From NCBI GenBank assembly GCA_023389255.1, contig JAEWER010000037.1, positions 62,001 through 126,000 on the forward strand: a DNA stretch of 64,000 bases. The letters run 5' to 3'. Origin of the DNA: Bacillota bacterium (GTDB lineage: Bacteria > Bacillota > Clostridia > Saccharofermentanales > DTU023). The first letter of the stretch is position 1. The number at the start of each line of letters is the position of its first letter. Both the position numbers and the translations under genes were made by a program. The notes below the pieces were generated by a model. That model was not told the DNA's origin and did no database searches. It saw only the letters and a list, made by a program, of their open reading frames with translations. Shown in pieces: positions 51,045 through 60,916 of this stretch.

Positions 51045-52967
51045 ATGAAAAAACTACAGCTATTTAAACGATCTTTAATTGCTGGCTTCTGCTGTTGTTT
51101 AATGCTGGTGTTCATCGCTCCCAGCATTAATTTATTTGCTAGTGAAACAGTTGATACTAGTGCACCCGCAACTAGTTCAGTAGTTAGTTCTGCTAGCAGT
51201 CGACAAGAAGCCAACAACAATAACAGTTCTGTACAAGATCACCTACGTCTATTCGGTGACGATATTCCGCAAGATTATAGAGGTATCTGGAGCATCAATG
51301 TCTTAGGTCTCATTAACGATGACGGCTCATTGACTGTGCGTGAACTGTGGCAAGCGAATATGTCTGATTCTGGCAATAAAGAATTGTACATCCGCAAAAA
51401 GCTTAATCACATGAAGCTAAAAGAGGGCAGTTACCACGTTTCTGCACTCGATATGTCTGCTGGCGCCACCAGTGGTGTACAAGAATTTACTGCCTCTCCC
51501 AATTATTCATGGAATGTAGATGCCAGCTTTGATGAAAAAGCCTACCACTACGGCCTCGTGCAAGATGGTGATTACACAGAATTTTGCTTTGGCATATCTA
51601 AGTATGCACCCATGCTCTACATTGTCGATTACACCTTGGAAAATGCTTTCTTGACTTATAGCGATGGGGAAATCGGTGCGAATATTCGTTTTATCAACGA
51701 TAAGTTAAGCTCAGTGCCACAACTCATCGCAGTTCATTTAGCGATGGCAGATCCTAATAAGGTACTAGATCAAAACAACAGTAAAGTTTGGGCTTTTGGT
51801 TTCAAAGGACAGAGCGGGTATATTGACGATACGTCACAACTTTTCACACCTGCTAAAAAACACATCATGGCGTATAACGAAGGCGAAGTTTCTTCAGATT
51901 CGCATATAACTTTGTTGCTACAGCTAGATAAATCGTTGCTCACAGCGCCTAATGATCCACTCAATCGTAGCTTCAAAGAAGTACAAGATACAGCGTTCGA
52001 GGGATCTGATTACGATAATGCAAACCGCTCAAGCGGTAGACGTTGGTTCCCTACTCGCCTAATCATCCCAATCATCGTTTTTATTTCTGCGTACTTCTCC
52101 AGCAAGCGCTTGAGCAATAAGTACAAAGTAAAAAATAGAAAGCAAGTGGCGATTAGCTCAACTCCTAGTAGTACAATTCCCTTAAACGCTGATCTTCTGT
52201 TGATTTACTTCTTCTCTACTCAAGTCACTTGCCACAACGGAAGACGTTCTCCCTTACGAGGTAGCAACTATATCAGTAGCCTATTCTTGAAATGGATTAA
52301 ACAAGGACTTTTAACACCGTTCACTCCGCTGACAGACAAAGGCAAACGGGATCATCAAAATACTAAGCTTATTGTCAACCGCACGGCGTCTGAATCTGAT
52401 TTCAACGATTTGATCGAAAGTAAAATTTGGTACGCTTACACATCTCACAAAGGTTCGCCAGTCGCCGAGATTAATAGTAAATCGATAAAAAATATTCCTG
52501 CCTCACAGATTAGGAATATCACTAAATCGATTGACGATAGTGCGCTTACACGTGCCATTAATCAAGGTCTGATCGTTAAAAACAAGGGTAGCTACAACTT
52601 CACTGCTTCTGGTTTAGCAGAAGCCTCTAAGTTAACAGCATTCGAAGAATTTATTCGTAATTATTCCTTGCTGAATGAACGTTCTGCTTACGAAGCGGCT
52701 GTGTGGGATAATTATCTCTTAGTGGCAACTGCTTGTGGCTTAGGCGATACTGCCTTAAGAGAGATGCAAAACTTAGTGCCTGATTACCAATTCAGTAGCG
52801 AAACTGGATCATTTGATTATTGGCAGACTATCTACCTTCTCAACACCGTCAACTTTGCCAGTGGCTACGGTGCCAGCAGTCCAGCAACCGCTGGTCTTGG
52901 TGGAGTGGCTTCTATTGGTGGTGGCGGTGGCTTCTCTGGCGGCGCCTCTGGTGGCGGTGGCCGTTAG
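51045..52967 (+). CDS. DUF2207-family membrane protein
   Basis: A 640-residue protein. A signal peptide (residues 10-33) leads to a beta-rich extracytoplasmic domain (about 60-325, SINVLGLINDDGSLTVRELW). One membrane helix lies near 333-348 (IIPIIVFISAYFSS). The long cytoplasmic part (about 360-600) has winged-helix-like segments (NADLLLIYFF, FLKWIKQGLL). The end is glycine and serine rich (GGGGGFSGGASGGGGR), as is usual for DUF2207/YciQ proteins. Function unknown; pairing with LemA suggests a joint membrane complex. No good ribosome site is seen, so it may be coupled to lemA. Confidence 0.88.
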   Translation: MKKLQLFKRSLIAGFCCCLMLVFIAPSINLFASETVDTSAPATSSVVSSASSRQEANNNNSSVQDHLRLFGDDIPQDYRGIWSINVLGLINDDGSLTVRELWQANMSDSGNKELYIRKKLNHMKLKEGSYHVSALDMSAGATSGVQEFTASPNYSWNVDASFDEKAYHYGLVQDGDYTEFCFGISKYAPMLYIVDYTLENAFLTYSDGEIGANIRFINDKLSSVPQLIAVHLAMADPNKVLDQNNSKVWAFGFKGQSGYIDDTSQLFTPAKKHIMAYNEGEVSSDSHITLLLQLDKSLLTAPNDPLNRSFKEVQDTAFEGSDYDNANRSSGRRWFPTRLIIPIIVFISAYFSSKRLSNKYKVKNRKQVAISSTPSSTIPLNADLLLIYFFSTQVTCHNGRRSPLRGSNYISSLFLKWIKQGLLTPFTPLTDKGKRDHQNTKLIVNRTASESDFNDLIESKIWYAYTSHKGSPVAEINSKSIKNIPASQIRNITKSIDDSALTRAINQGLIVKNKGSYNFTASGLAEASKLTAFEEFIRNYSLLNERSAYEAAVWDNYLLVATACGLGDTALREMQNLVPDYQFSSETGSFDYWQTIYLLNTVNFASGYGASSPATAGLGGVASIGGGGGFSGGASGGGGR

Positions 52968-52989
52968 AGTTTTATACACCCTACTAACT

Positions 52990-53018
52990 AAAAGGACCAT
53001 GTAGCACATGGTCCTTTT
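52990..53018. terminator. Bidirectional terminator after the DUF2207 gene
   Basis: AAAAGGACCATGT (52990-53002) pairs with ACATGGTCCTTTT (53006-53018) around a 3-base loop, with A on the left and T on the right. It serves the DUF2207 gene and the minus-strand PPC gene. Confidence 0.92.
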
Positions 53019-53039
53019 TCATCTCTTTTCCCAATAGCT

Positions 53040-53459
53040 TTAGAATTGCATCAAGTTAATCCCTATATTTTCATCTAGCTTGCGCTCAACATCAGCTTCA
53101 ATAATTTGAATAAAAAGTTCGCAAGTAACACTAATAATCGCTTTATTTAAGTGTCCTCCGATCACTTCGTAGTTTTGCTTGCCTAAAGCTATATGCAAAT
53201 GCAAGTAGGGATCATAATTCTTACTAGTAATATTTCCTGTCAAACTAACAATCTCCAAAGGCTCGTTATAAGTCTTCGTGTTATATGTTTGACTAGCACT
53301 ATCAAAAAAAGCAAGTTCAACCTGATCGGTAGCACCTATACCCATTACCGTAGCAAGGAAAATCTCTTCTTGTTTAGCGATGCGGTACAAGGATTCTTTA
53401 ATCTCATCACCACGATCCAAGCGAACTACTATGGTATTATCAAATCTTTCGTACTGCAT
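53040..53459 (-). CDS. PPC/DUF296-domain DNA-binding-type protein
   Basis: A 139-residue single-domain protein of the PPC (DUF296) family: VVRLDRGDEIKESLYRIAK at the start, VMGIGATDQVELAFFD, EPLEIVSLTGNI and the putative metal-binding YLHLHIALGKQ with GGHLNKAIISVTCEL. PPC domains form trimers; in plants they accompany AT-hooks, but bacterial free-standing forms have no proven role. The ATG at 53459 follows AGAGGAAAG; an in-frame ATG at 53480 lacks a site. Confidence 0.9.
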   Translation of the reverse strand: MQYERFDNTIVVRLDRGDEIKESLYRIAKQEEIFLATVMGIGATDQVELAFFDSASQTYNTKTYNEPLEIVSLTGNITSKNYDPYLHLHIALGKQNYEVIGGHLNKAIISVTCELFIQIIEADVERKLDENIGINLMQF

Positions 53460-53510
53460 ACTAAATCTTTCCTCTCTCATTGGTGTTCCTATTTTAGCTC
53501 AAAATGAGTT

Positions 53511-53528
53511 AGGCACCTAAAGGTGCCT
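53511..53528 (-). other. Hairpin between dacF and the PPC gene
   Basis: AGGCACCT (53511-53518) and AGGTGCCT (53521-53528) form an 8-bp stem with a tight loop, about 40 bases beyond the dacF stop. No strong T run follows on the minus strand, so it may only partly terminate or may process the transcript. Confidence 0.55.
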
Positions 53529-53565
53529 TACTTGTTACTTAATCTATACACTCGCCCTGACTGGC

Positions 53566-54825
53566 TTATCTTCTACCACGTGTTCTAGGGTATTCTCGCT
53601 GAATATACTCCACTGCTCGGTAGTAGCGATTGCGCCAACGCTGTATTTTACTAATAGCTACTAACAGAAGGAACAAACACAAAAATGCCATTCCTAGAGC
53701 AATTAACAGTGTGATGGTTTTGGGATTGCGCCAATCATTCTCTACCAACTGTGTCTTTGCTTCACTGCTGTTTGCTTCAGCTTCAGCTTTAGCTACAGTA
53801 GGATTTAGGTCTGAATCATTATTGGCTGGCACTTGTTCATTTCTTGCTATCCCTGTGCCTTGTGGTGCGTTAATTTTTTTGGCACCCTCTTCTAACAAAG
53901 CTCGAATCCAGACTCCACGCTCATATTCATAGTTCGTATCGCCTGCCATATGAGCGTTAAAAACCATAGCTACCAAATGACGATTGTCATAGGTTGTAGC
54001 CATAGTAACAATGCACTCACCTGCCATCTCTGTCGTGCCTGTTTTACCGCCATCAAAACTCTTAATATAAGGAGAAGTGTAGTCTAATCCATTGCCCAAA
54101 ATCACTGGCATATTAGTGTTTTGCAAGATCTTCCAACCAGTAAAGGGATGTGATTCAGACGGTGGCAAAACTAACCAAGAGCGCTTAGCCATATCTAGAA
54201 ACTCAGAATGCTTGCGCAAAGCCTGTACAACTTTGAGTACATCTTTAGCGATTGTATGATGACTTTCATCACCAAAACCACAGACATCAGTATAAGTCGT
54301 GTTCTCGCAACCAATTTCTTGTGCCTTTTGTTGCATCAGCCCTAAAAAGGATTCTTCTGTCTCGGCATAGCCTTCAGCCAAGGCTCTAGTTAAATCATTT
54401 GCCGAGTAAATAATACTGGCATACAGCGCCACTGAAGTTGGTACCATCTCACCCAATTGATATCCCGATACATTTGCCTCTGGATTCAAATCTAAAGCAT
54501 GCTCTGAAACTTGCACCATACGTTCAGGATCGTAGTTAGGATGTTCCAAAATGGTTAGCGCAGTCAACAATTTAGTTATGCTAGCCGGATATACTTCCTT
54601 GTCGGAGTTATGATCTAAAATAATTTCTCCAGAATCTAAATCGGCAACTAAGTAGGCTGTTGATTCTAGATTATCGAGCGTTGGCCACTTGTAATCTGTA
54701 AACCCCTTAGGTAACTCTGTCGCTCTTATCGGCAGAGGAAGATACAAACTAATACTTAAAATAAATAGCAAGAAACCAGCTAGTAGCTTGCTACTAACTG
54801 GTTTGAATATAAAATATTTTTTCAT
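53566..54825 (-). CDS. D-alanyl-D-alanine carboxypeptidase (DacF type, S11)
   Basis: A 419-residue low-molecular-weight PBP. Signal peptide (residues 12-32) and then the S11 motifs: SxxK in YPASITKLLTAL, SxN in IYSANDLTRAL and KTG in DGGKTGTTEMAGEC. The C-terminal region has a Glu/Ala linker and a second membrane helix near 375-397 (LLIALGMAFLCLFLLLVAIS), replacing the amphipathic anchor of typical DacF, and a basic tail. It trims the terminal D-Ala of peptidoglycan. The ATG at 54825 lies 4 bases after the secF stop. Confidence 0.94.
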   Translation of the reverse strand: MKKYFIFKPVSSKLLAGFLLFILSISLYLPLPIRATELPKGFTDYKWPTLDNLESTAYLVADLDSGEIILDHNSDKEVYPASITKLLTALTILEHPNYDPERMVQVSEHALDLNPEANVSGYQLGEMVPTSVALYASIIYSANDLTRALAEGYAETEESFLGLMQQKAQEIGCENTTYTDVCGFGDESHHTIAKDVLKVVQALRKHSEFLDMAKRSWLVLPPSESHPFTGWKILQNTNMPVILGNGLDYTSPYIKSFDGGKTGTTEMAGECIVTMATTYDNRHLVAMVFNAHMAGDTNYEYERGVWIRALLEEGAKKINAPQGTGIARNEQVPANNDSDLNPTVAKAEAEANSSEAKTQLVENDWRNPKTITLLIALGMAFLCLFLLLVAISKIQRWRNRYYRAVEYIQREYPRTRGRR

Positions 54826-54829
54826 ATGA

Positions 54830-55753
54830 TTATTTTTTTCTTGCACGCTTTTTCCATGCTACCCACAGGGGGCTGGCTATACAAATAGATGAATAAGTAC
54901 CGCTGATGATACCTGCCATCATTGGTAATGCAAATTCCTTAATGCTCTCAAGGTTGTACGCAACAGCAAAGCCATATGCAATTACCACTGAGATAAACAT
55001 ACAAAGCGAAGTGTTAATGCTACGTCCCAAGGATTGCTTGATTGAGTTATTAACCACATCTTCCAACGGTAATGAACCTCTGGAAAGCAACATGTTTTCA
55101 CGAATACGGTCGTAGATAACAATAGTATCATTGATGGAGAAACCTAAAATCGTCAAGATAACTGCGATCAATGTTTCGTTAATTGCTCCACCGAACAAGA
55201 TAAAGGCAATCGAGGCAATGGTAATATCGTGCAACAAAGCCACCAATGCCATAAAGCCAGCTGACGGACCAGACATTTTGCGGAATGAATACCAGACGAA
55301 GCCGATAATCAATACCGAAGCAATCAGCAAGGCGAGCAAACCATTCATCAGCATTTCACGACCAATGGAAGGACTGACCAAGTCTGAACTGCTGATCTCA
55401 AATTTTTGCTCGGGGAATTCTTGGTTCAATGCTTCTGTCAGTTTGCTGAAGTCATCGATACTCAAAGCATCATTACCTGCAACAGACACTACCATTTTTT
55501 GACTTGAATCAGCAAAGTTGACTGTTTTTTGGACACTGATTTCTTTACCTGGTAATTGCTTTTCGGCAATATCCTTGACATCGCTGTCTTTAACTTCTCC
55601 TGAGTAGCTATACTCAATAACACTACCACCAGCAAATTCAATGTCTAATCTGACACCACGCACTAAGCAAGCGATTACACCGATGATAATGATGGTCAGT
55701 GAAACTGCGAATAAATATTTGCGATTACGAATAAAATGGAATTTCACGTTCAT
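54830..55753 (-). CDS. secF: Protein translocase subunit SecF
   Basis: A 307-residue membrane protein with six expected helices. N-terminal LVRGVRLDIEFAGGSVIEYSY, membrane motifs SFRKMSGPSAGFMALVALLHD and LTILGFSINDTIVIYDRIREN are diagnostic. It works with SecD and the Sec channel, using the proton gradient to complete export. The ATG shares one base with the secD stop. Confidence 0.96.
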   Translation of the reverse strand: MNVKFHFIRNRKYLFAVSLTIIIIGVIACLVRGVRLDIEFAGGSVIEYSYSGEVKDSDVKDIAEKQLPGKEISVQKTVNFADSSQKMVVSVAGNDALSIDDFSKLTEALNQEFPEQKFEISSSDLVSPSIGREMLMNGLLALLIASVLIIGFVWYSFRKMSGPSAGFMALVALLHDITIASIAFILFGGAINETLIAVILTILGFSINDTIVIYDRIRENMLLSRGSLPLEDVVNNSIKQSLGRSINTSLCMFISVVIAYGFAVAYNLESIKEFALPMMAGIISGTYSSICIASPLWVAWKKRARKK

Positions 55754-57084
55754 TATTTAGCCTCCTCTGCTGCCACAGCCTGCTTCTTAGCACCGTAGAG
55801 CCAAGGATTTTGTAATGGCTTGTAGGCGGAAAGTGAGCTGATCATCAAACGGGTCAACCATACACCAGTAATACCATTCAAGATAACACCCAGTAACAGT
55901 GAATATCCGAAAGACAAAATAGTACCCGATCCGAACAGCATCAAGATAATGGCTGCAATAGCCACGGTTACGTTGGAGTCCATAACGGATGAGAAAGCCT
56001 TGGTAAAGCCGTTATACAAGAATGTAGGTAAAGCCTGTCCTTTGTTGGCTTCTTCTCTGATACGTGCTGAGATGATGATGTTAGCATCTACACCCATACC
56101 GATCGACAAGATGATAGCTGCAATACCTTGCAGAGTCAGAGTTTGTTGCGGTATGGAGATACCGAGCAAGATACCGATAACCTGCATCGTCAAAGATAAG
56201 CAAGCGACTAATCCCGGCAGTCTGTAATAGAGCAACATGAAGATACAGATCACGATAAAAGCGATTGCACCAGCTGTGCTCATCACAAACAAGCTATCAC
56301 TACCCAATTTGGGGCTGATAGTGCGTGAGTTAATCGCTTCTAGCGCAAACGGCAGAGCACCAGCATTGATCTTTTGTGCCAAGCTCACCGCTTCTTCACG
56401 GCTGAAATGGCCTTCGATAACACCTGACCCCTGATCTAACACAGCACGAATCGTTGCCGTACTAATAACAGTTTGATCTAGTTTGATGGTCATAGTTTGT
56501 TGCAAGAACTTCGTGGTAGCTTCTTTCAATGCCTGTCGACCTTCTGGCTTGAAATTTAATTCAACCATCGGCTCCTGTGTTTGTTGATTAAACACTGCCC
56601 GAGCTTGATCAACCATGCTACCGTCGAGGAAGGTTACACCATCGGGACCACTGAAAGTTAAATTTGCAGTCTCGCCTAACTCTTTGATTGCTTCATCCGG
56701 GTTAAAATTCGTTTCGTTGGATTTCCAAGGGAAACGCACGATAATGCGACCATTGTTTTTGCCAGGCACTACTTCTCTGTCCAAGATCTGTAAGTCATCC
56801 AAGCGCTTGTTCAAAACAGCTGCCGCGGCATTCATCTGCTCCTCAGTCGGAGTTCCCTCATAATCTTTAGCTACATAAACAGCTTCAACACCACCACGGA
56901 TATCAATGCCGTAACGCAATTCTTTGATACCTTTAATACGAATTTGGTTGCCATCTTTATCGTTAAACGGCAGATCAACACCAAATAAAGTTACTGCTAT
57001 GGAGGCCAGTAAAACTACTAAAATGATAAAAATAGTGACCTTTTTACCCTTAACAGTTTTACGAGCAAACGATCGTTTTGCCAT
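55753..57084 (-). CDS. secD: Protein translocase subunit SecD
   Basis: A 443-residue protein. First helix at about 15-35, then the extracytoplasmic domain with LRYGIDIRGGVEAVYVA and the C-terminal membrane part (RTISPKLGSDSL, ILSIGMGVDANIIISARIREE, GFTKAFSSVMDSNVTV), all typical of SecD. Shorter than E. coli SecD, as in other Gram-positives with separate SecD and SecF. The ATG at 57084 is preceded by AAGGA; the frame also has a GTG at 57090. Confidence 0.96.
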   Translation of the reverse strand: MAKRSFARKTVKGKKVTIFIILVVLLASIAVTLFGVDLPFNDKDGNQIRIKGIKELRYGIDIRGGVEAVYVAKDYEGTPTEEQMNAAAAVLNKRLDDLQILDREVVPGKNNGRIIVRFPWKSNETNFNPDEAIKELGETANLTFSGPDGVTFLDGSMVDQARAVFNQQTQEPMVELNFKPEGRQALKEATTKFLQQTMTIKLDQTVISTATIRAVLDQGSGVIEGHFSREEAVSLAQKINAGALPFALEAINSRTISPKLGSDSLFVMSTAGAIAFIVICIFMLLYYRLPGLVACLSLTMQVIGILLGISIPQQTLTLQGIAAIILSIGMGVDANIIISARIREEANKGQALPTFLYNGFTKAFSSVMDSNVTVAIAAIILMLFGSGTILSFGYSLLLGVILNGITGVWLTRLMISSLSAYKPLQNPWLYGAKKQAVAAEEAK

Positions 57085-57223
57085 AGTCACAGTCCTTCCT
57101 CTAATTTCTTAACTAATTGATTATAGCGTTACTGTTGAGCTTGAACAATAAAAACTCTATATTTAACGAGGAACATTTTTCCAAGAACGCAAATATTTGA
57201 TCCATTTAGCAACGAGGAGACCG

Positions 57224-58855
57224 ATGAGCAAACAATCTGAAATCAATAGACGCCGTACTTTCGCTATCATCTCGCACCCAGATGCTGGTAAAACCACCAT
57301 GACAGAAAAACTATTGCTGTATGGTGGTGCTATTCGCTTAGCAGGAACAGTCAAAGGTAGAAAAGCTGCCAAACATGCAACTTCTGACTGGATGGAATTA
57401 GAAAAGCAACGCGGTATATCGGTATCTTCCTCCGTATTGCAATTTGAATATAACAACTTCTGTGTCAACATTTTGGATACACCTGGTCACCAAGATTTCT
57501 CAGAGGATACATATCGTACGCTTTGCGCTGCTGATGCCGCCATCATGATGATTGACGGCGCACGTGGTGTTGAACCACAGACTATTAAGTTATTCAAAGT
57601 CTGTCGTATGCGAGGCGTACCAATCTTTACTTTTATCAACAAGATGGACCGTGCCTCCCGTGATCCTTTCGATCTAATGGATGAATTGGAAAAAGTTCTA
57701 GGAATCTTTGCAGTTCCTCTCAATTGGCCAATTGGTACACATGGCGATTTTCAAGGCATGTACAATCGAGAATTAAAACGCATCGAATTGTTCGATGAAT
57801 CAACTGGAGATCACGGCGCTGGCATGGTACAGGTAAACGCCGTTGATTTAAGTGATGCTAACTTGACTAATACACTCGATGAATACTACGTCAACAAACT
57901 GCGTGAAGATATTGAGTTACTCGATATTGCTGGTGATCAATTAGACTTAGAGCGTGTCAGCGCAGGTGAGCAAACCCCATTATTTTTTGGTAGCGCACTA
58001 ACCAATTTCGGTGTGGAGTTCTTCTTGAATAAATTCTTAGAGATGGCTCCTGCGCCTACTGCACGTAAAGTTGAACTTTTGGATCAACAAACAGGTGAGG
58101 TTAAGGGAGAAGCCATTGTTGATCCTTTGAGTGATCCTTTCAGCGCCTTCGTCTTCAAAATTCAAGCGAATATGAATCCTGATCATCATGATCGAATTGC
58201 TTTCATCCGCATCTGTTCAGGTGAGTTTGAAAAGAATATGGAGGTTCAACTCTCACGTACCGGTCGCAAATTACGCTTAGCACAGCCTCAGCAATTTATG
58301 GCACAAGATCGCAACATAGTCGAAACCGCTTACGCTGGAGATATTATCGGTCTGTTCGATGCAGGTAATTTCCGTATCGGCGACAGCCTGACAGCAGGTA
58401 GCAAATTGCAGTTTGCTGATATTCCCACTTTCCCACCCGAACATTTTGCACGTATTTCGGCTGAAAAATCACTGAAGCGCAAGCAATTCCAAAAAGGTAT
58501 CGAGCAATTAGCAGAAGAGGGTGCAATTCAAATTTATCGCCAACCTGAGATAGGTACCGAAACTTATATCATTGGCGTTGTCGGCGTATTGCAATTCGAC
58601 GTCTTAGAGTATCGTCTGAAAAATGAGTATGGTGTAGATATTAACCGCACGCAGCTACCATATCGTTTGGCGCGTTGGGTAGACTATGAAAACGAAGATA
58701 AAAGGCCGAGCGATTTAACAGATATTGTTAAGCCATCCACCTCTCTTTTGGTACGTGATCGAGACGATAATCCCGTTTTATTGTTTGAATCAGCCTGGGC
58801 TGAAGATTGGGTTAAAGAGCGCAATGACGGCATTATCCTACGTGACGTTAAATAA
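57224..58855 (+). CDS. prfC: Peptide chain release factor 3
   Basis: A 543-residue GTPase. G motifs: SHPDAGKTTMTEKLL, RGISVSSSVLQFEY, LDTPGHQDFSEDTYRTL and NKMDR; the RF3-specific C-terminal part includes GVVGVLQFDVLEYRLKNEYG. RF3 removes RF1 and RF2 after termination. The ATG at 57224 follows GAGGAGA; the frame extends upstream to 57197. It lies divergent from secD. The flavoprotein gene starts 3 bases after its stop. Confidence 0.97.
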   Translation: MSKQSEINRRRTFAIISHPDAGKTTMTEKLLLYGGAIRLAGTVKGRKAAKHATSDWMELEKQRGISVSSSVLQFEYNNFCVNILDTPGHQDFSEDTYRTLCAADAAIMMIDGARGVEPQTIKLFKVCRMRGVPIFTFINKMDRASRDPFDLMDELEKVLGIFAVPLNWPIGTHGDFQGMYNRELKRIELFDESTGDHGAGMVQVNAVDLSDANLTNTLDEYYVNKLREDIELLDIAGDQLDLERVSAGEQTPLFFGSALTNFGVEFFLNKFLEMAPAPTARKVELLDQQTGEVKGEAIVDPLSDPFSAFVFKIQANMNPDHHDRIAFIRICSGEFEKNMEVQLSRTGRKLRLAQPQQFMAQDRNIVETAYAGDIIGLFDAGNFRIGDSLTAGSKLQFADIPTFPPEHFARISAEKSLKRKQFQKGIEQLAEEGAIQIYRQPEIGTETYIIGVVGVLQFDVLEYRLKNEYGVDINRTQLPYRLARWVDYENEDKRPSDLTDIVKPSTSLLVRDRDDNPVLLFESAWAEDWVKERNDGIILRDVK

Positions 58856-58857
58856 CT

Positions 58858-60453
58858 ATGTTTTACTTAGTTCGCGGTATCAAACTAGCTGTAGATGATG
58901 AGCAAAAAGTAGCTGAAGACAAACTAGCCAAAAAACTTGGCTTAGCTACTTCAGATTTTACTGCCAGTTTGTATCGTGAATCTATAGATGCTCGCAAAGG
59001 CATTTGGCGCGTACAACAATGGTTAGTAAAAACTACTAAGCCACTGAAGCGCAAATATTTGCAAGGTGATGTTTCCACTTACCAAAAGCCTGAATTAAAA
59101 GTTTTCCTAGGAAGCCAAAAGCTACGGTATAAACCAGTAATTATTGGTGCTGGTCCTTGTGGTCTATTTGCCGCCTTATTGCTCGCCAAACATGGCTATC
59201 AACCGATTGTGATTGAACGAGGGGCAGACGTAACTGAACGCAAACGTATCGTTGATCATTTTTGGCAAACAGGTCAGTTGAACACGGAGTGTAATGTGCA
59301 GTTTGGTGAGGGTGGTGCTGGTACTTTTTCGGATGGTAAATTGACTAGCAGATCAAAGGATCCGAGAAGTCATACAGTTTTAGAAACTTTAGTGCAATAT
59401 GGTGCGCCCAAAGAGATCCTCTACCTACAGTATCCGCACGTCGGCACAGATAAATTGCAAACTTTACTTTTACGCTTGCGAGAAGATTTGATCGCTCAAG
59501 GTACCACCTTTAAGTTCAACTGCAAATTGGAAAATTTACGCTACGATGCCAACGAAAAACTATATCACTTAGAACTAAGTGATGGCGATCTAAAAGCTGA
59601 AGCAGTTGTACTCGCTTTAGGGCATTCCGCACGTGATACCTTCCGAATGCTGTACCAAACGGGATTAGCGTTAGAGTCCAAAGCTTTTGCTATGGGTTTT
59701 AGAATCGAACATAAACAAACGTTAATTGAGTATTGTCAGTATGGTGATAAAGCGGGGCATACACTACTCCCTAGAGCTTCCTACCATCTCAAAGCTCAGA
59801 TACCTAAACTAAATAGCAAATTAGGTGTGTATAGCTTTTGTATGTGCCCTGGCGGTTTTGTAGTCAACGCTTCATCACAAACCGAAAGATTAACTGTCAA
59901 CGGCATGAGTTATTACGCCAGAGCTGGTCAGAACGCAAACTCAGCTATTTTGTGTTCAGTCAATGACAGCATCTACGGCAAGGGTGTTTTTAACGGTATG
60001 GAATTTCAGGAAGAATTGGAACATCAAGCCTACTTGCTCGGTGCTCAAAGCAAAACTTATACTGCTCCAGTTCAGCTAGTTAGTGATTTCTTAAAAGAAA
60101 AACCATCTAGCCAGTTAGGCGCAATAACTCCCACTGTTAAACCAGGATATGTATTAACCGATCTGTCTGAGTTGTACCCAGAGCCTATTAGTAGTGCCAT
60201 AGGTGATGCCTTAAGTATTTGGGAAAAGAAAATGCCTGGCTTTGCCTCTCGAGGTGCAATTCTCACGGGTATAGAGGCAAGATCAAGCTCCCCCGTGCGC
60301 ATGTGTCGTTTAAGTTCTGGCGAAAGTATTAGTTTACCTGGCATTTATCCTGCAGGTGAGGGTGCCGGTTATGCTGGCGGTATTGTGTCAGCAGCTATCG
60401 ATGGACTCAAAGTCGCAGAAACTATTATTTCTCGTTATCAGCCTTGGCTATAG
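58858..60453 (+). CDS. COG2509-type FAD-dependent dehydrogenase
   Basis: A 531-residue flavoprotein. An N-terminal helical domain of about 90 residues (KKLGLATSDFTASLYRESID) precedes the Rossmann motif VIIGAGPCGLFAALLLAKHG (residues 94-113). Later motifs are ECNVQFGEGGAGTFSDGKL, LGHSARDTF and the C-terminal FAD motif YPAGEGAGYAGGIVSAA. These are the signatures of the uncharacterised COG2509 group. The substrate is not known. It starts 3 bases after prfC, and its last 29 bp overlap the convergent ThrE-type gene. Confidence 0.92.
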   Translation: MFYLVRGIKLAVDDEQKVAEDKLAKKLGLATSDFTASLYRESIDARKGIWRVQQWLVKTTKPLKRKYLQGDVSTYQKPELKVFLGSQKLRYKPVIIGAGPCGLFAALLLAKHGYQPIVIERGADVTERKRIVDHFWQTGQLNTECNVQFGEGGAGTFSDGKLTSRSKDPRSHTVLETLVQYGAPKEILYLQYPHVGTDKLQTLLLRLREDLIAQGTTFKFNCKLENLRYDANEKLYHLELSDGDLKAEAVVLALGHSARDTFRMLYQTGLALESKAFAMGFRIEHKQTLIEYCQYGDKAGHTLLPRASYHLKAQIPKLNSKLGVYSFCMCPGGFVVNASSQTERLTVNGMSYYARAGQNANSAILCSVNDSIYGKGVFNGMEFQEELEHQAYLLGAQSKTYTAPVQLVSDFLKEKPSSQLGAITPTVKPGYVLTDLSELYPEPISSAIGDALSIWEKKMPGFASRGAILTGIEARSSSPVRMCRLSSGESISLPGIYPAGEGAGYAGGIVSAAIDGLKVAETIISRYQPWL

Positions 60454-60916
60454 CTTCTCTCTTCGCCTGTCTTTCTTTTTTCATGTTGTAGTACGAGCGT
60501 GTTAAAAAGTCTGCCGTAAAAATTGATAGCGCAATCATGCCTGCTGTCATCAGCGTTAGGCGCATATTGTAGGCGAAGAGATGCCCATTATCACGCAACA
60601 GATAGTAGACAGCACGAAAGAGAGAGATACCAGGAACTAAACAAAACATGGATGGTAACAAAGTTACCGTAACTGGCATCTTAAGTTTACGTGCCATTAC
60701 TTGCGAACACATGGCAATGAACAAGGCTGCCGTATAGATGGCTAACCCCTCCTGCCCGTGTTCATGAAAAAACAAATAAATTATCCATGACACGAAACCG
60801 ATTAACCCACAGATATGTCTCTGCTTTTTGGGCGCATCAAAAATCATGGCCGCTGTAAAGACACCTAGATACGCACCTACTAATTGGATAGTGTAGGGTA
60901 TCAACTTATCCATCAT
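60425..60916 (-). CDS. ThrE-type exporter, small subunit (YjjB-like, DUF3815)
   Basis: A 163-residue membrane protein with four hydrophobic segments (QLVGAYLGVFTAAMIF, HICGLIGFVSWIIYLFF, ATVTLLPSMFCLVPGISLF and AGMIALSIFTADFL). It matches the C-terminal half of ThrE, found in many bacteria as separate YjjP and YjjB proteins. Together they form a threonine/serine or succinate exporter family member. Its ATG overlaps the YjjP-like gene by 4 bases. A Lys-rich tail ends the protein. Confidence 0.9.
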   Translation of the reverse strand: MMDKLIPYTIQLVGAYLGVFTAAMIFDAPKKQRHICGLIGFVSWIIYLFFHEHGQEGLAIYTAALFIAMCSQVMARKLKMPVTVTLLPSMFCLVPGISLFRAVYYLLRDNGHLFAYNMRLTLMTAGMIALSIFTADFLTRSYYNMKKERQAKREAIAKADNEK

